A stretch of DNA of 64,000 nucleotides from Viola odorata (taxonomy: Eukaryota; Streptophyta; Magnoliopsida; Malpighiales; Violaceae). Below, piece by piece: positions 10,453 through 23,102 of this stretch (its first letter is position 1; every line of letters begins with the position of its first letter). The DNA lies in the NCBI GenBank assembly GCA_963691705.1, contig OY829542.1:45381105-45445104 (forward strand), in the 5' to 3' direction. Under the pieces are notes generated by a model that was not told where the DNA came from, did not search any database, and was given only the letters and a program-made list of their open reading frames with translations. The position numbers and the translations under genes are program-made.

Positions 10453-11109
10453 CCCTCCCATTTTTGATTTGATTTGAAAATGCAACAGAGCAGAGCAAGC
10501 ACAGCCTTTGTCTTGATCTCTTCCCCTTCTGTCTTGAGGCCTCGGCCTTCGTCGTTGCTGCTTCTTCGGTGATAGTCCTTAGCGATCTCCTGGTGACCTT
10601 TTCCGTCTCCTTCGTCGTGAACTTGAACTTGGCGTGCTTTTACTTCCGGCTGGCAATTTTAGCTGAAACTGCTCTTTGGCTCCCGGGGTATGATTGATAT
10701 TGACGGTTTGGGGGAGTGATGACATATATGGTGGAAAGAGGGAAGAAACGAAAAAAGTGGAGAAAATCGTAAAAGTCCCACGTCATTTTATAGCTATCCC
10801 ATGTCTAATGGTGCATGTACCCTGGATATTATGCGAACTCAACTAGTATCTAGTCAGGCTCTTACACTCATGAAGGATAAGACGTGACGGCTCAAAGATG
10901 CTTACCGGGATTTGTTTGTGACTGCTTACGTCGGAGCAAACCGCGGATATAAGAGCAAACAAGTAATATCATGCATGACACGTAACTTGGATAGATGCTG
11001 GAGTTAATAGAGGGATTAAATATTCCTAACCTATGTTGTGCATGAAAATGCTTATGAAAGTAGTATGCTTTTGTTTGAGCCGGGCTAAAGAGGGATTTTT
11101 GATTGATTT

Positions 11110-11395
11110 TTGATTTTTGATTGATTGATGATTTGATTGCCGGATGGTTTGATGGCCAGATGTTTGATTGCTGGATGTTTGATTGCTAGATGGTTTGATG
11201 GCCAGATGTTTGATTGCTAGATGGTTTGATGGCCCAATGTTTGATTGCTGGATGTTTGATTGCTAGATGGTTTGATGACCAGATGTTTGATTGCTAGATG
11301 GTTTGATGGCCAGATGTTTGATTGCTGGATGTTGGATGGCCAGATGTTTGATTGCTAGATGTTTTGATTGCTAGACGTTTGATTGCTAGAATGTG
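11110..11395. repeat. Tandem array, TTTGATTGCTAGATGG / TTTGATGGCCAGATG
   Basis: About 16-17 base subunits alternate between GATTGCTAGATG and GATGGCCAGATG forms, giving a higher unit of about 33 bases and roughly eight higher units. Confidence 0.85.
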
Positions 11396-12939
11396 GGGGA
11401 CGACTTATTTGCAACGTTCTAACGAGGACCTAAGGTTGCCCCCCAGTGGGCTAGACGACCGTACTCGACTTAAAGCTAATCAAAGCGAGCAAGAATAAAA
11501 ACAAATTTAAATAAAGGGAAAAGAAAGAGGGACTCCCCTGAACCCCGCAGCGGGGCTGCGCGGGCGTCTTCCACAAGCTCCCTGCGGATGACAGCGAGAT
11601 GCTTTCCGTCCCTGTGAGATGCAGAGGGGAAAACGGAAAGGGAAATTAATTTGAAAACAAAAATGAGATAAGTTCAGGGATTCTCCCTTCCTTTAACTCG
11701 ACTTTTCGAGGGTTCCCATGACGTGGTCCTAGTCCTGGGACGCCTTGCTTTGATTGGTTTCTTTTTAGCTGTTTTGCGGGTATTGCCGATCCGAGCCGTA
11801 GTGAGGACGAGATCTGCATTTGGTTCAGTTGCTTGCCGGTCCTGCTGGACCTTCGCTGATTGGCTTCGTGGTTGCTCGGGGATAGAGGGGATAACCCTCT
11901 GTCCTCGTGATGTGCAGCGGGGCTGCAAGGGTGTATGCTTACCGTTCTTCTGCAGGCAACAAATGGGGGTGACCCAGTCCCTGAAAACGATACGGCAAGC
12001 ACAAATGAGGAGTAAATGCAAGACGCTCTTTAACAAAAGTAAAGCGATTGATAAGTTTTAAGCTCTCCCTTTTAGACGGGCAATCCGTGGGTCACTGAGT
12101 GTGACTTGTGTCGGATGTTGGTTGATGATGGCTTTGTTGTTAGATGCTTTGTCGTAGCTCTTGCCTTGGCGTGGGTGACACTTGCAGCCTGGCTGTCCCT
12201 CAATTAAAGGATTGATCTTCACCGTGTTGATCATGGTGCGGAGGTTGGGATACTGCTTGAACCAGACCGCATGGAGAATGTTGACGGTAGTTCTAGGGGG
12301 ACATCTTTCTGTCGTGCTTTTTCCAGGAGTTGTTGCTTGCAAGGGTGTGCTGGGCGACCATGGCGTTTTGGTGATGAGCTCCTTCCGAATAGGTGAACGG
12401 AGATGGAAGCCGACGTTGCTAGTGTTCTGACAGCTCGGCCGGCGTAGGATGGGCTTTGTGACTTTGGTCCGGCATTTAGTCCTTTGAGACTGGTTATTTG
12501 CGATGCCGGCTGCGCCGGTAGCACTGCGAGGAACAGAAATTTTGCTTTAGATGGTGATGGTTTGTCTTAAAATCTTTCCTGATTCGCTCTTGAAGGTGGC
12601 CTGCTACGGCAATTCAACAGCTCCTACGAGCGGAACTCTATGGTTTTATCGTGACGATGATTTGAGGCGTGAGACCTTACGTCTCTGCAAAACTGAAGAG
12701 TGATTAGTGGCGTTAGCCTAAGTGACGCGTCTTACGTCCCGAGCTACTCCTGGGGAGCCATCCATGCCATGCGTCCTTTTGTCATCTCACAAGTTAGAAA
12801 AAAAGGATAACAAAATTTTTAACATAATGAGCATCCCCTGAAAAAACTTGTTTTATTAATTTCAGGACAAATGTTTGTGCTAGATTGTCATGATAAAATT
12901 CTATATCTTTGGCTGACCGGACGCTCTGTCCACGATGCT

Positions 12940-13930
12940 TTAGGCGAAGTATCTCTTGACTGCATCGGCATTTACCGGTTTCGGGAGATCGTCTCCATCC
13001 ATGTTGGTTAGCATTAGGGCACCCCCCGAGGTAGCACTTTCTTGTTATAAGCGTTGACTATTCTTTGCTGATATAATTGCGCATGGCAGATAGCGGCCAA
13101 GCGCTTTTCGGGAAGGAGGTTCAGCTGCTCGTACCTCACTCTCGCCCAATCAGATTCTTCTACTTCAGATTCTGCCAGGATTCTGAGAGAAGGAATTTCT
13201 ACCTCGAGGGGAATTACGGCTTCCATGCCGTAAACTAATGAGTAGGGAGTTGCCCCTGTGGACGTACGGGTTGCTATCCGATAAGCATGTAGTGCGAAGG
13301 GAAGCATGTCGTGCCAGTCTTTGTGAGTGATTATCATCTTTTGGATGATCCTCTTCAGGTTCTTGTTTGCTGCTTCGACTGCGCCATTCATCTTTGGTCG
13401 ATATGGTGACGAGTTCCGGTGCTTCACCTTCCAACGTTGGCAAAGATCGTCAATCTTCTTTCCGTTGAGATTGGTGCCGTTGTCCGTGACAATGGTTTCT
13501 GGGACCCCGTGACGGCAAATGATATTTCTCTCAATGAATCTCATGGTGGTTTTCTGAGTGATGTTGGATTAAGAGGCGGCCTCTACCCATTTGGTGAAGT
13601 AGTCGATCGCTACGAGGATGAAGCGATGGCCATTAGAGGCTGTTGGATGAATTTGGCCGATGATGTCGATTCCCCACATCACAAAAGGCCAAGGCGATGT
13701 CATGCTGAAGAGAGGGGCTAGAGGGACATGGAGATGGTCCGCGTAGATTTGACATTTGTGGCACTTCTGAAAATAGCTGATGCAATCTCGTTCGATGGTG
13801 AGCCAAAAATAACCTTGTCTCATTATCTGCCTGGCCATCATGTGTCCACTTGCGTGTGTGGAACAAACCCCTTCGTGGATCTCTGCTATGATTCTCTTTG
13901 CCTCGGTCATGGTGACGCAGTGAAGCAAAG
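12940..13930 (-). pseudogene. Integrase domain of Ogre-like pol
   Basis: The HHCC zinc-binding region (KCHKC) is followed by the catalytic core: Asp in WGIDIIG, Asp in VTDNGT and Glu in NGAVEAAN with 35 residues between the last two, the classical D,D-35-E arrangement. The enzyme would insert element cDNA into the genome. An in-frame TAA at 13569-13571 interrupts the core. The C-terminus has an out-of-frame deletion near 13024: after VLPR the frame shifts and about 40 residues usual in the family are missing. The conserved tail NADAVKRYFA is still readable in another frame and ends at a TAA at 12940-12942. This copy cannot make integrase. Confidence 0.85.
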
Positions 13931-16262
13931 CTCCATCAGCTCTCCTTTTATATAGAACCTCGCCGTCGAGGTAGAAGTCTAGTGCTAAGCGTTGGAGGGT
14001 CTTTTTGCTAACCCGGCTTGCCCCCGGTAGGTACTCCCGGTTTCTGATGAACTGTACTAGGTCGTAGAACCACGGCTTGCCGCCAGGTTCCTCTTCCAAG
14101 GCGACACAACATGCCGGAGTTTCCTTTACTTCCACTCTCAATGGTTGGAGCATTACTCCGCATTCTAACTTAAACATTGAGGCCAACGTGGCTAATGCAT
14201 CTGCGAAGCGGTTCTTTTCTCTGTCGACTCGGTCGAATTCAGTTTCCTCGAATTCCCGTGTGAGTTGGGTGAGTAGCCTTTGATAAGGGATGAGCTTGGA
14301 ATCCCGTGTCTGCCATAGATCCTGGGCTTGATAGATGACGAGTGCTGAATCGCCGAAGATTCGGAGCTTCTTTACTTTTAAGTCGATGGCTGCTGTCAGA
14401 CCACTGATGCATGCCTCATACTCGGCGACGTTATTGGTGCATGGGAAGTTCAATTTGCATGCTATGGGGAATTGGCGGCCATCTGGGGCTATGACCACGA
14501 CTCCAACTCCCTTGCCCGAGAAGTTCACTGCACCGTCGAAGAACATGGTCCACCAATCGTCTTCTCGGAGATTTTCTGTGATCTCATCTTCAATCATTAT
14601 GATGTCCTCATCGGGGAAGTCGAAGCTCAACGACTCGTACTCGTCCGAGGCATGATCGGCCAAGTGTTCGGCGAGGGCGCTTGCTTTAACCGCTTTCTGA
14701 GTCACATAGATGATCTCGTGCTCAGCTAATAAGACTTGCCATCTACAAATGCGACTTGACAGGTATGGCTTTTCGAAAATGTATTTCAAGGGGTCCATGC
14801 GAGAGATTAGCCAAGTCGTGTAATACAACATGTACTGCCGGAGCCTTCGGGCGCACCATGCTAGGGCGCAACAAGTTCGTTCCAACATAGAGTAACGCAT
14901 CTCACATTCGTTGAATTTTTTGCTGAGGTAGTAGATGGCTTGTTCACGCCTTCCGGACTCGTCGTGCTGTCCCAAAATGCAACCCATGGCGCTAGCCGTG
15001 ACTGTCATGTACATGAGCAAGGGACGTCCTGGCATCGGAGGAACTAGTACCGGTGGGTTTTGCAGATATGTCTTGATTTTCTCGAAGGCTTCCTGGCAGT
15101 CTTCGTCCCATTCTGTATCTCCATGTTTCCTTAGCATTTTGAACATCGGCTCGCAGGTAAGTGTTAACTGGCTGATAAAGCGAGCGATGTAGTTGATGTG
15201 CCCTAAAAAGCTTCTTACTTCCGTTTCGGTGCTGGGAGCGGGTAGCTCCTGAATGGCTTTTATCTTATCAGGATCCACTTCTATGCCTTTGTTGCTGACG
15301 ATGAATCCCAATAACTTTCCGAAAGTCACTCCGAAGGTACACTTAGCTGGGTTTAGCCGTAGCCGAAATTGCCTCAACCTTTCGAACACCTTTCTCAGGA
15401 TGTCTACATGATCTTGCGTGCCGCGAGACTTGGCTATCATGTCGTCGACATATATTTCTAATTATTTATGCATCATGTCGTGGAAAAGGGTGACGGGAGC
15501 ACGTTGGTACGTGGCTCCTGCATTTTTTAATCCGAAGGGCATCACTTTGTAGCAGAAGGTTCCCCAGGGCGTGATGAAGGTCGTCTTTTCACTGTCCTCG
15601 GGTGCCATTTTGATCTGATTGTACCCCGAGAATCCGTCCATGAAAGAGAACATGTCATTTCTGGCGGCACTATCTACCAAGATGTCGATATGGGGAAGAG
15701 GGAAGTCGTCTTTAGGGCTAGCTCGATTGAGATCCCGAAAGTCCACGCACATGCGAACCTTCCCATCTTTCTTAGGCACTGGCACTATGTTGGCGATCCA
15801 TTCTGGGTACTCCGCAACTCTCAAAAAACCCGCGTCTGGTTGCTTGGTAACTTCTTCTTTGATTTCAGAAGGATGTCTGGATGCATCCTCCGAAGTTTTT
15901 GCTTGACAGGCTTAAACCCAGGTTTTAACGGAATACGATGCTCAACTATCCCGGGATCAAGACCTGGCATGTCGGCGTATGACCATGCGAATACATCGGA
16001 GTAGTCCTTGAGGAGAGAAATCAACCTTTCTCTCTGAGTCGTATCCAGGGTAGTTCCGATCTTGACCAGTTTTTGACTCTCATTGCTTGCCCCCAAGTTT
16101 ACTTCGTCCAATTCCTCCCGATGAGGGGTTATTTCCTTTTCTGAACTTTCTAGTAAACGGGTCAGTTCGTCGGAGACTTCGGCCTTGTCTTCGGTCGTAG
16201 CGATGATTTCTTCGCCAGTAAAGACATAGGTTTTATCAAGACAATCCGAACTAACACTCATC
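13931..16262 (-). pseudogene. Reverse transcriptase, RNase H and archaeal-type RNase H of Ogre-like pol
   Basis: RT starts just after the intron acceptor. RT motifs FRDLNRASPKDDFPLP, GYNQIKM, MPFGLKNAGATYQR and the active site YVDD (about 15443) are present. A TAA at 15462-15464 lies a few codons ahead of YVDD, and a one-base deletion in a T-run near 15863 shifts the frame ahead of the palm. Next come a conventional RNase H domain (ILGQHDESGR) and a second RNase H-like domain (FFDGAVN, then NNVAEYEACISGL and GDSALVI, about 14110-14550). The second RNase H is a marker of the Tat lineage. Reverse transcription would need the protein from another copy. Confidence 0.88.
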
Positions 16263-16412
16263 CTGAAATTAAAAGCGCGAAAAAAAGAGATGCGTAAAAT
16301 GAAAATTTGCATATATATTGATTTTTAACAAAAGGGAACAGGAGTCCCTACAAAAATGTTTTCGTAAGAAAACGTGCCAAAAACATATATATTTTTCAAA
16401 ATGAGAAATTAC
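16263..16412 (-). other. Intron between protease and RT
   Basis: The minus strand has a donor GTAATT (16412 downward), an AT-rich body, and a pyrimidine-rich acceptor TTTTAATTTCAG ending at 16263. Removing these 150 bases joins the protease and RT frames without a shift, whereas unspliced RNA stops a few bases after the protease frame. Ogre elements are known to carry an intron at exactly this place. The donor is not a strong consensus. Confidence 0.7.
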
Positions 16413-17600
16413 GGAGAGACATCCGGAAGCATGGTGATGGTCCAGTTGCCCACAGACTCCCCTGACTTCTTAACGAAAATGACTGAACCAGGCGACGATC
16501 CTTCTTCTCCTAGAGTGCAGATACGGAGGTCTGATACCCTGATTGGATTTTCATTGATGGTTTCAGCGGCGAAGGGGAACGTGGTTCTGATATGGGGAAT
16601 CGACATTTTGCCCTCTGGCGCAGAACGTCCAAATAGCTTAGCCAGCTGCTTTTCTTTCTTTTCTTGGGCGATCCTGGTGAAATCGGCCTTGCTGGGTTGG
16701 TACCTTAACCCAAATCGATCTCCGAAGCTCTTCGGAGGCGCCCAGCCTTTCGATCCTTGTAACTCGGCCCCGAGTCGTTTTCCTAATTGGAAGCTTCCCT
16801 CTAGTGTTGACTTAGTGGTTGTTTCGGCTACCCCCGATTTTGAGGTTTCGCAAACGGGGGATCCCTCCTCGATCCAACCCGCGTTGACGATTTCAAAGGC
16901 TTGGAAGGAACTCTCCAGGGTTTCGGTAGTTTCGATGTAAGGCACGGATGCATGCTTGGCCAAGATCAAGGTTTCTTCGGCCTTTATCGTGACGAGGGCA
17001 TTGTCTTTGACGTATTTGAGGCACTGATGCAGGGAAGAGGGGACGGCTCCCGCTGAATGGATCCAAGGCCGTCCTAGAAGCATGCTATAAGCGGGTTGGA
17101 TTTCCATGATCTGGAATGTCAAGATGAAAGGGTGGGGCCCGATGACCATATCCAACTCAATGTTCCCGATGATCTCTCGAGTAGTGCCATCGAAAGCCCT
17201 AGCCATCATTCCGCTAGTTTTATGAGGGAGGAATCGACCGGTAGCTGTTCAAGGACATGCCTGGGCATGACGTTTAGTGCGGACCCATTGTCGATTAGGG
17301 CCTTTGCTATGACGTGTCCCTTACATTCCACCATGATGTATAGGGCCTTGTTGTGATCTCTTCCCGAGGGGTCGATCTCTTCTTCCGAGAAGGAAATGCT
17401 GCTTAAGGCTTGGATCCTTCCGACAAGGTTTTCCACCCCTTCTGTGGTGATATCCTTAGTCACGAAAGCTTGTTTCAAGACTTTTAAGAGAGCTTGGCGA
17501 TGCGGCTCTGAAGTGAGGATCAACTCCATGATGGAGATACGAGCTGGGGTTTTCTTTAGCTGTTCGATGATGCTGAACTCGCTCTGTTTCATGATCTTGA
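16413..17600 (-). pseudogene. Aspartic protease region of Ogre-like pol
   Basis: The active site reads LIDNGSALNVMP (Asp codon 17290-17292); DNG in place of DTG/DSG is common in Tat elements. Further motifs are ARAFDGT and LLGRPWIH, the usual C-terminal part of these proteases. The frame breaks at 17206-17209: the upstream frame ends TGA and the next one begins with an overlapping ATG. The family reads straight through here, so this is most simply a one-base frameshift and not a designed overlap. The remainder down to 16413 is a linker that enters RT after splicing. Confidence 0.8.
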
Positions 17601-20600
17601 GGAACTCAGCTGTCTCGTCCTCAGTTACAGGTTTGCTCAAACCTTGCGCCTCCTCTATCGTCTCTTCGCGGATCACAGGGTCTTTCCCTTTGGCTTGTCG
17701 TTGCTTTTCTACTTCCTCCGAAATGTAACATCTTCCAGTGCGGGTCATGCCCCCGATATGAGAGGCTTCGCCGATAGCGAGTGTTGTTGGTGCGACTGCA
17801 GGAGGGGTGGTGACCACCGTGTATCCGTAGTTGAATAGGACCGCGTGTAAGTCTCGGCTGGGAGTATTCACAGCTAATGTGAACACTACTTTGTGTGGGG
17901 CCGTGGCTGCCTCCCCTGCTTGGGCCACGTATTCGAAGGAGTAAGGTGCTGGTGGATTGTCCTCGATGGCGTTGATGACTCCTTGGGTTTCCCCTTTGGT
18001 TTGAATGATCCCGAACGTTGCGAGTTGCTTGAATTTTTGCCGAAAAAGTCTGCAATCCTGGATGTCATGCCTGCTTTCCCCTTGGCAGAATAGGCATTGG
18101 GCCTGACTATTCCCTGGGAACGGCAGATAAGCGTTGTTGGCTAATGCGAAGAACAATTCTTCATTGGGTACTTCCCCCATCGACAGGTGAGAAAGGTCAA
18201 TTCCAATGGAAGAAATGTCGCTCATCCCAGGATTATGGTGCGGTAGAGGACTGGTTGTCATATCAGGACCCCTTGTCAAACCTTTGGACGAGATTCGTCC
18301 TTCTTTGGTTAGGTGCTCGACCTTCTCTCTAAAGTCGTAACAGTTTTCTAAGGAGTGTCCTCGGGTTCCGGCGTGATATTCGCAGCTATCCTTTGGATCA
18401 TACCAGCTAGGGTAAGGAAGGGATTGAGGCGAGAGTGGGGATGGTGTAATCTGCCCATCTGCCAAAAGGCTTGCGTAGATCTCTTTCAAAGGAAACGGAG
18501 GAAGCGACCATGTCGGTGAAGGGTATGACTCGGAGTCTGAGGATTCCCAAGAAGGTAGTAAGGGCACTGTGCTAGAATAGAAAGGTGGTGCCGAATACCT
18601 GACGAGGTAATCGAACTTCCCGGAAGGTTGGCCCAAGGTGTCAATCTCGCGGTCGCCTTCGTCGCGGCGCGCGGAGAACCGCTTGCACGATGAAGTCGAT
18701 CCTTTCTTCTGGACCATTTGGAGTGGGGTTCCATTGGCGTTATGCGGGATAGGAAATCCATCTCCGATCGTGTTGATGGATCCTTCCCCAGGGGTCACTT
18801 TCTGGGTTTGTATTACCCCGAGACTCGAGAGTTGTCTCACCTTTTCTGCGAACGACTTGCAGCTTCGGATCTTGTGACCGTCGCTTCCTTTGCAGTACAT
18901 GCAGTGACTCAGATTGCCCCCTGAGTATAGCACATATCCCTCTCGAGCTAAGGCCTGGAAAAGCTGTTCTTGTGGCCAACTCGATGCTGAAGATAAATGG
19001 TCGTTGCTTTCTCCTGCCGAGATGACATTCACCCCTCCCTTTCCTTGGGAATGATTGGGGAGAGGGTTGGTGGATGTGTTGGGTCCTTTTGCTAATCCTT
19101 CGAAAGATACCCATCCACTTTTGATCAAGTGATGGACCTTTACCTTGAATGCGAAGCAATTTTCCAGAGTGTGACCTGGGCTCCAGCGTGATATTCGCAT
19201 CTTGCGTTGTGACCATACCACTTTGGGTAAGGAGGTAATTGAGGCTGAGCAGGAATCGGTACGATCTGTCCAGCCGCCAGGAGATGTTTGTAGATCTCTC
19301 CTGCAGGGAGAGGGAGAGGAGGTGGAGGCTCTCGGTTCCACCGATGGTTGGTCGTGTTTTGGTTATTTGGGTCTTTTGGTGGGTTATATGGTTTAGGTTG
19401 CATAGGTTGTGATGTTTGTACTGGAGGTGGTGGGAAATGAGTAGAATTTTGAGGTAGGATATTAGCGATTGGTGGTGAATTAAAAGGAAAGGAGGTGGGT
19501 TGATATAGTGACGCTGGCTGATACGGCGGTGGTACCAAATAAGGCGGTGGTGGTGGAAACGGTTGCCCCTGATTAACTTGGGGAGCGACAAATCCGACGT
19601 CCCTTTTCACGACTGATGCTTTCTTTGGTACAGACTCTGGTGTTGGATGCGTGATTCGCCCAGACTTAATCCCTTGCTCGACTCTTTCGGCAATTAGGAC
19701 CATGCCGGAGAAGCTGTTTGAGGGGTTCGAGATCAGGTAGGTGTAGTAGGGAGCTTTGAAGGTGTGCAAGAAAATCGACAAGAGTTCCTTGTCGCTTAAG
19801 GATGGAGAGATTCTCGAAGCCAACTCTCTCCATCTTTGTGCATAGGTCTTCACGGACTCGCCGATTTTCTTTTCCAGATTTTGCAGGTCGGCGCGGTCAG
19901 GAGCCACCTCCATGTTGAATTTGTATTGTCGGTAGAAGGCATCAGACAGGTCTCTCCACGTCCTGATCCTGGCTCTGTCCAGCCCCATATACCAAGTTAG
20001 GGCGTGCTTGGTCAAGCTTTCTCGGAATAGATGGATCAACAACGGTTCGTTGTGGATAATCTCTGCCATCTTGTTGCAGTATGCTCTGAGGTGGGTCTTC
20101 GGGCATTCTACCCCAGTATATTTTTCGAAGTCCGGGATCTTGTACTTCGGAGGTATGACGATCCCGGGGACCATGCACATGTCGGCGGGACCTGTGGGAT
20201 CGAATGGATCGGCCCCTTCGATTGCTCTGAGTCTCTCCTCGAGAAGATTCAGTTTGTCACTTTTCGGTTTCTCGGCCCCGATGGGGTTAGAACCGAAGGG
20301 CAGCATTGGTTCTGATGAGAACTGAGGTTGTGCTGGGTTGAAAGTGAGGAGCTGAGTTCCCACAGGTCCGAGAACTGTGCTCGGAGGAATAGGAGGGAGA
20401 TACAAAGCCTCCAGGTGGGCCTGGCTCTTCCTGGGGTCTACAGCAGGGTTGATTGAAAGGTGCTGAAGCGACGGGGAGATCTCTTCACCCGCCTTAACTG
20501 TAGGATGTGCAGTGATGGGTACAGCGAAGGGATTATCCCATCTCCAATGGCCTGGGGGGCCAGAAAGTGGTGGGAGTATGGAAGGTCCTGCGACGATGAG

Positions 20601-20774
20601 CGAAGAGGAAGGTCCGTTTGTTTGAGGGAGATCAAAACCCGGTGGCACTTCGGTGACAGCTTCATCTCTTTCCTTTTCGGCCCTGACGGCCCTTTCTGTA
20701 CTGATCCTAACTTGCTCCTCTAACTCTGCGATTCTAGCCATTAGTGCTTCGTCGGTCTTGGCCAGTTCAGTCAT
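17601..20774 (-). pseudogene. gag of the Ogre-like element, with duplicated knuckle module
   Basis: The start at 20774 (MTELAKTDEAL) opens a coiled-coil-like N-terminus, then a Pro-rich region. A capsid-like domain follows (aa about 195-330, with HLFRESLTKHALTWY, WRDLSDAF, YAQRWRELASRI), matching the plant retrotransposon gag family. The C-terminal half holds two related modules, each with EIY..LLA.GQI, then CEYHAG..GH..ENC and then a CX2CX5HX4C knuckle (CMYC and CLFC). A one-base loss at 19175/19176 shifts the frame inside the first CEYHAG motif; the downstream 711-codon frame carries the rest. Gag would form the particle and bind RNA. The related gag at 46261 has only the first module's start. 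Confidence 0.85.
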
Positions 20775-22205
20775 TTTTCATTTTTGAAGTCTAGTTAGGG
20801 GGAGCCGGTGCGGAGTAGCTTGCTTTCGAGGAGCTATCGTGAACCTGAAAAAGGGAAAAACACAGAAAAAGTAAATACAAGTGAGGATATACAGGTGATA
20901 TGCAATCCTGAGGCCTCCACGTTGCTCATTCATTTTCCGGCCACACTTTCACTTGATATTTTCAGGGCGGTCGGAGAGGCGAGGAATCCCAGTGGTTGAC
21001 AAGATACGAAGGAAGCCTCTATACATTCCAACGATATGAAGAAAATCTGAGATGCTAACGGCGAAACCCAAATCAGCAGGGGCAACCAATGCCGCCATGC
21101 TAGGAAGATCTCCTTCATACTGTGCTTGCAAATGACGTAGGGCCTGACGCCTGGTGAACCCAACCGAGGGGAGGGATGACAATCAATGCCATGAACTTGG
21201 AGGTCGTGATAAGCTAAGAGGACAAAGCCACGAGTGGGCAATATTTGGCTGTTTTTGTTTTTTTTGAATGTTTGGTCTGATTTTTTGGTTCTTTGGGTGA
21301 AACGACTGTGTTTATCCCGGAGGGATTTTCTCTTTCTTTTTGCGATAGTCTTTTGAGTTGCGTTTGGATGGATAATTGATATGGAAAAGATGAGGCGATT
21401 TTAATAAATATCCGAAAGAGTACGACTTTATTTATGGTAAACTTGCTAAATTTATCAAAAATGGCTAAGATAGGTGGAATCAGGGGTCCTAGCTAAAAGA
21501 AAAGATTTGCCGATATCCGAGCCATTCCCTGAAGGTGTCATTCCTGGACGTTAGAGTCCTGTTGCCATAGGTACTCCATCGAAGCCAACTCCCCTTTCTG
21601 CATCTCTAACTCAGCCTCTAAGGCGGCAATTCGGCTTTGTAGTGTCTGATCGTTGAAACTTTGTTCCCCGAAAATATCAAGTGAAAGTAGTGTAGGTGCC
21701 GACATATTGAATGAGCAAAACGGGTCCTGTGGGACAAAAAATAAAATTTTAAATGCAAAGTAACCTGCACGTGTCAGAAAATTTACAGTTCGTATAACAG
21801 AAAAATCACGTCAATATGCCACGACAAACAGGTATAATCATGATGCCTGTGCTGGGGCTCTGATTCCGACACCTCTAACTGGCTTGAATGGTTCCCGGAT
21901 GATACCATGAAAAGGTCCCTAAAGTGTCGTCCAGTCGCCCGATTCCTTGCGAAATCGTATAACCTTTCGACTGGCTTTAGGGGTTCATCCGAGTTGGGAT
22001 TGGTGAACACTACCCAGGACATGTGTCCTAGGGCATCACTACTACCCTCCTATTTTGGTAATTGTCCCCTGGGTGTAGGGCGCTATGAAATGCATATGAC
22101 AATTGATAAAGTAAATAAATAAACAGACCAGCAATTGATCAAAGCAAATAAATAAACAAATAAAACACCTCTCTAAAAAGATAAAAACCGGCTCCGACCC
22201 TAAAT
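20775..22205 (-). other. 5' leader of the Ogre-like element
   Basis: 1.4 kb between the primer-binding site and gag. No Ogre ORF1 is evident. Bases 21880-22090 match the leader of the gag-only relative (about 43600-43800): both have a TAGTGTTC...ACTCGGA...AACCC(C/T)TAAAG block. Shared leader sequence suggests an RNA function such as packaging, which is inference. A 79-codon frame here (22022-21783) is not kept in the relative. Confidence 0.6.
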
Positions 22206-22223
22206 TCCCCAGTGAAGTCGCCA
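22206..22223 (-). other. Primer-binding site (PBS)
   Basis: The minus strand reads TGGCGACTTCACTGGGGA three bases after the 5' LTR. Published Ogre sites are complementary to tRNA-Arg; this matches my memory of that site but I cannot check the tRNA here. An identical core lies at 43472 in the relative. Confidence 0.85.
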
Positions 22224-23102
22224 AACTGTCGCGCCCCGAAAATTAAAAATTCGCGAGTGTGCAACGAAATTTGAGACCTTCAGATGCTTGGCGTAAAAGG
22301 GACGCCTAGCAGCATGCAATGAAGTCGCCACCCTAATTTGGTTGCTAGGCTTAGGGAACCCTAATCGTCATGGCATAGGAAATATAATAAGTAAAAAACT
22401 AAAGGCACAAAAAGGGGTCTGGACCCCAGACAAAGGTTCGGGGTCGTATTATGGTCTCGGGAAGGTGTTAGGCACCCGAGTCACATCCGAAAACGGTTAC
22501 CGGTTGATGAGAGAGGTGTTTAAAAAGGTGCTTGAAAAATGCATTTGTGAAAAAGGGGGCCCTCAGAGGAATCGTCACTTTAGCCTTTTTTACAATCGGG
22601 ACCGTTCAGGAATAATAAAAAGATCTTTCGGACGGGGTTACCGTTTATCAAGATCGATCGATTATTCTTGACCGTAACGTGATGGGACTGAATTTTCCGT
22701 AAGGCTGAATGAACGCCCTCTTTTTTCATCATCGGGCCATGCATGATTAACCTAATTACTACGTGATTCTAACATGGATTGCTAACAGAGTACCAATTTA
22801 AATGATAGGTTTTTGAAGTGAAAAAAAAACTGAAGTGGGATCGAAAGTCCCCATGTACATGCAGTCAATACAAGCAAGAATTTGAAATCAGATGAACATA
22901 GTATTTTAAGCACGTCTTTAAACACGTTGTTCATGTGGGTTGATTTTAATTCTAGCAGTTCTATATATCATGCATACAGTTGATATTTGCAGAAAGCATC
23001 GAATAAATAAAAAGGACTTGAGAGGCGTACTTTCGAGCGAAGCTTGAAATTAACCTACAAAACGAGAGTGTTAGTGATAGCTTGAGAAATAACTAAGCAA
23101 TT

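Larger units (their letters stand above)
8609..12939 (-). other. 3' untranslated region of the Ogre-like element
   Basis: 4.3 kb between the integrase stop and the PPT. It holds several arrays (listed separately) and no convincing gene. Bases 9600-9720 and 10800-10930 match, in reverse complement, the 3' region of the gag-only relative at 48170-49200, so parts are conserved across the family. Bases 11400-12900 are unique-looking, with a GC-rich motif GCAGCGGGGCTG at 11547 and 11916. Confidence 0.75.

Noticed and set aside
11646..12524. Several overlapping ORFs on both strands that could be a host gene
   Set aside because: They lie inside the Ogre-like 3' UTR between integrase and the PPT, overlap each other in opposing frames, and show no domain or splice pattern.
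17206..17209. ATGA overlap between two frames of the Ogre-like pol, like coupled translation
   Set aside because: The related family reads through here and the element has other one-base indels, so a simple frameshift is more likely.
21783..22022. A 79-codon minus-strand ORF in the leader that might be Ogre ORF1
   Set aside because: The matching leader of the relative (43600-43800) is conserved in DNA but not open. Ogre ORF1 is also much longer.
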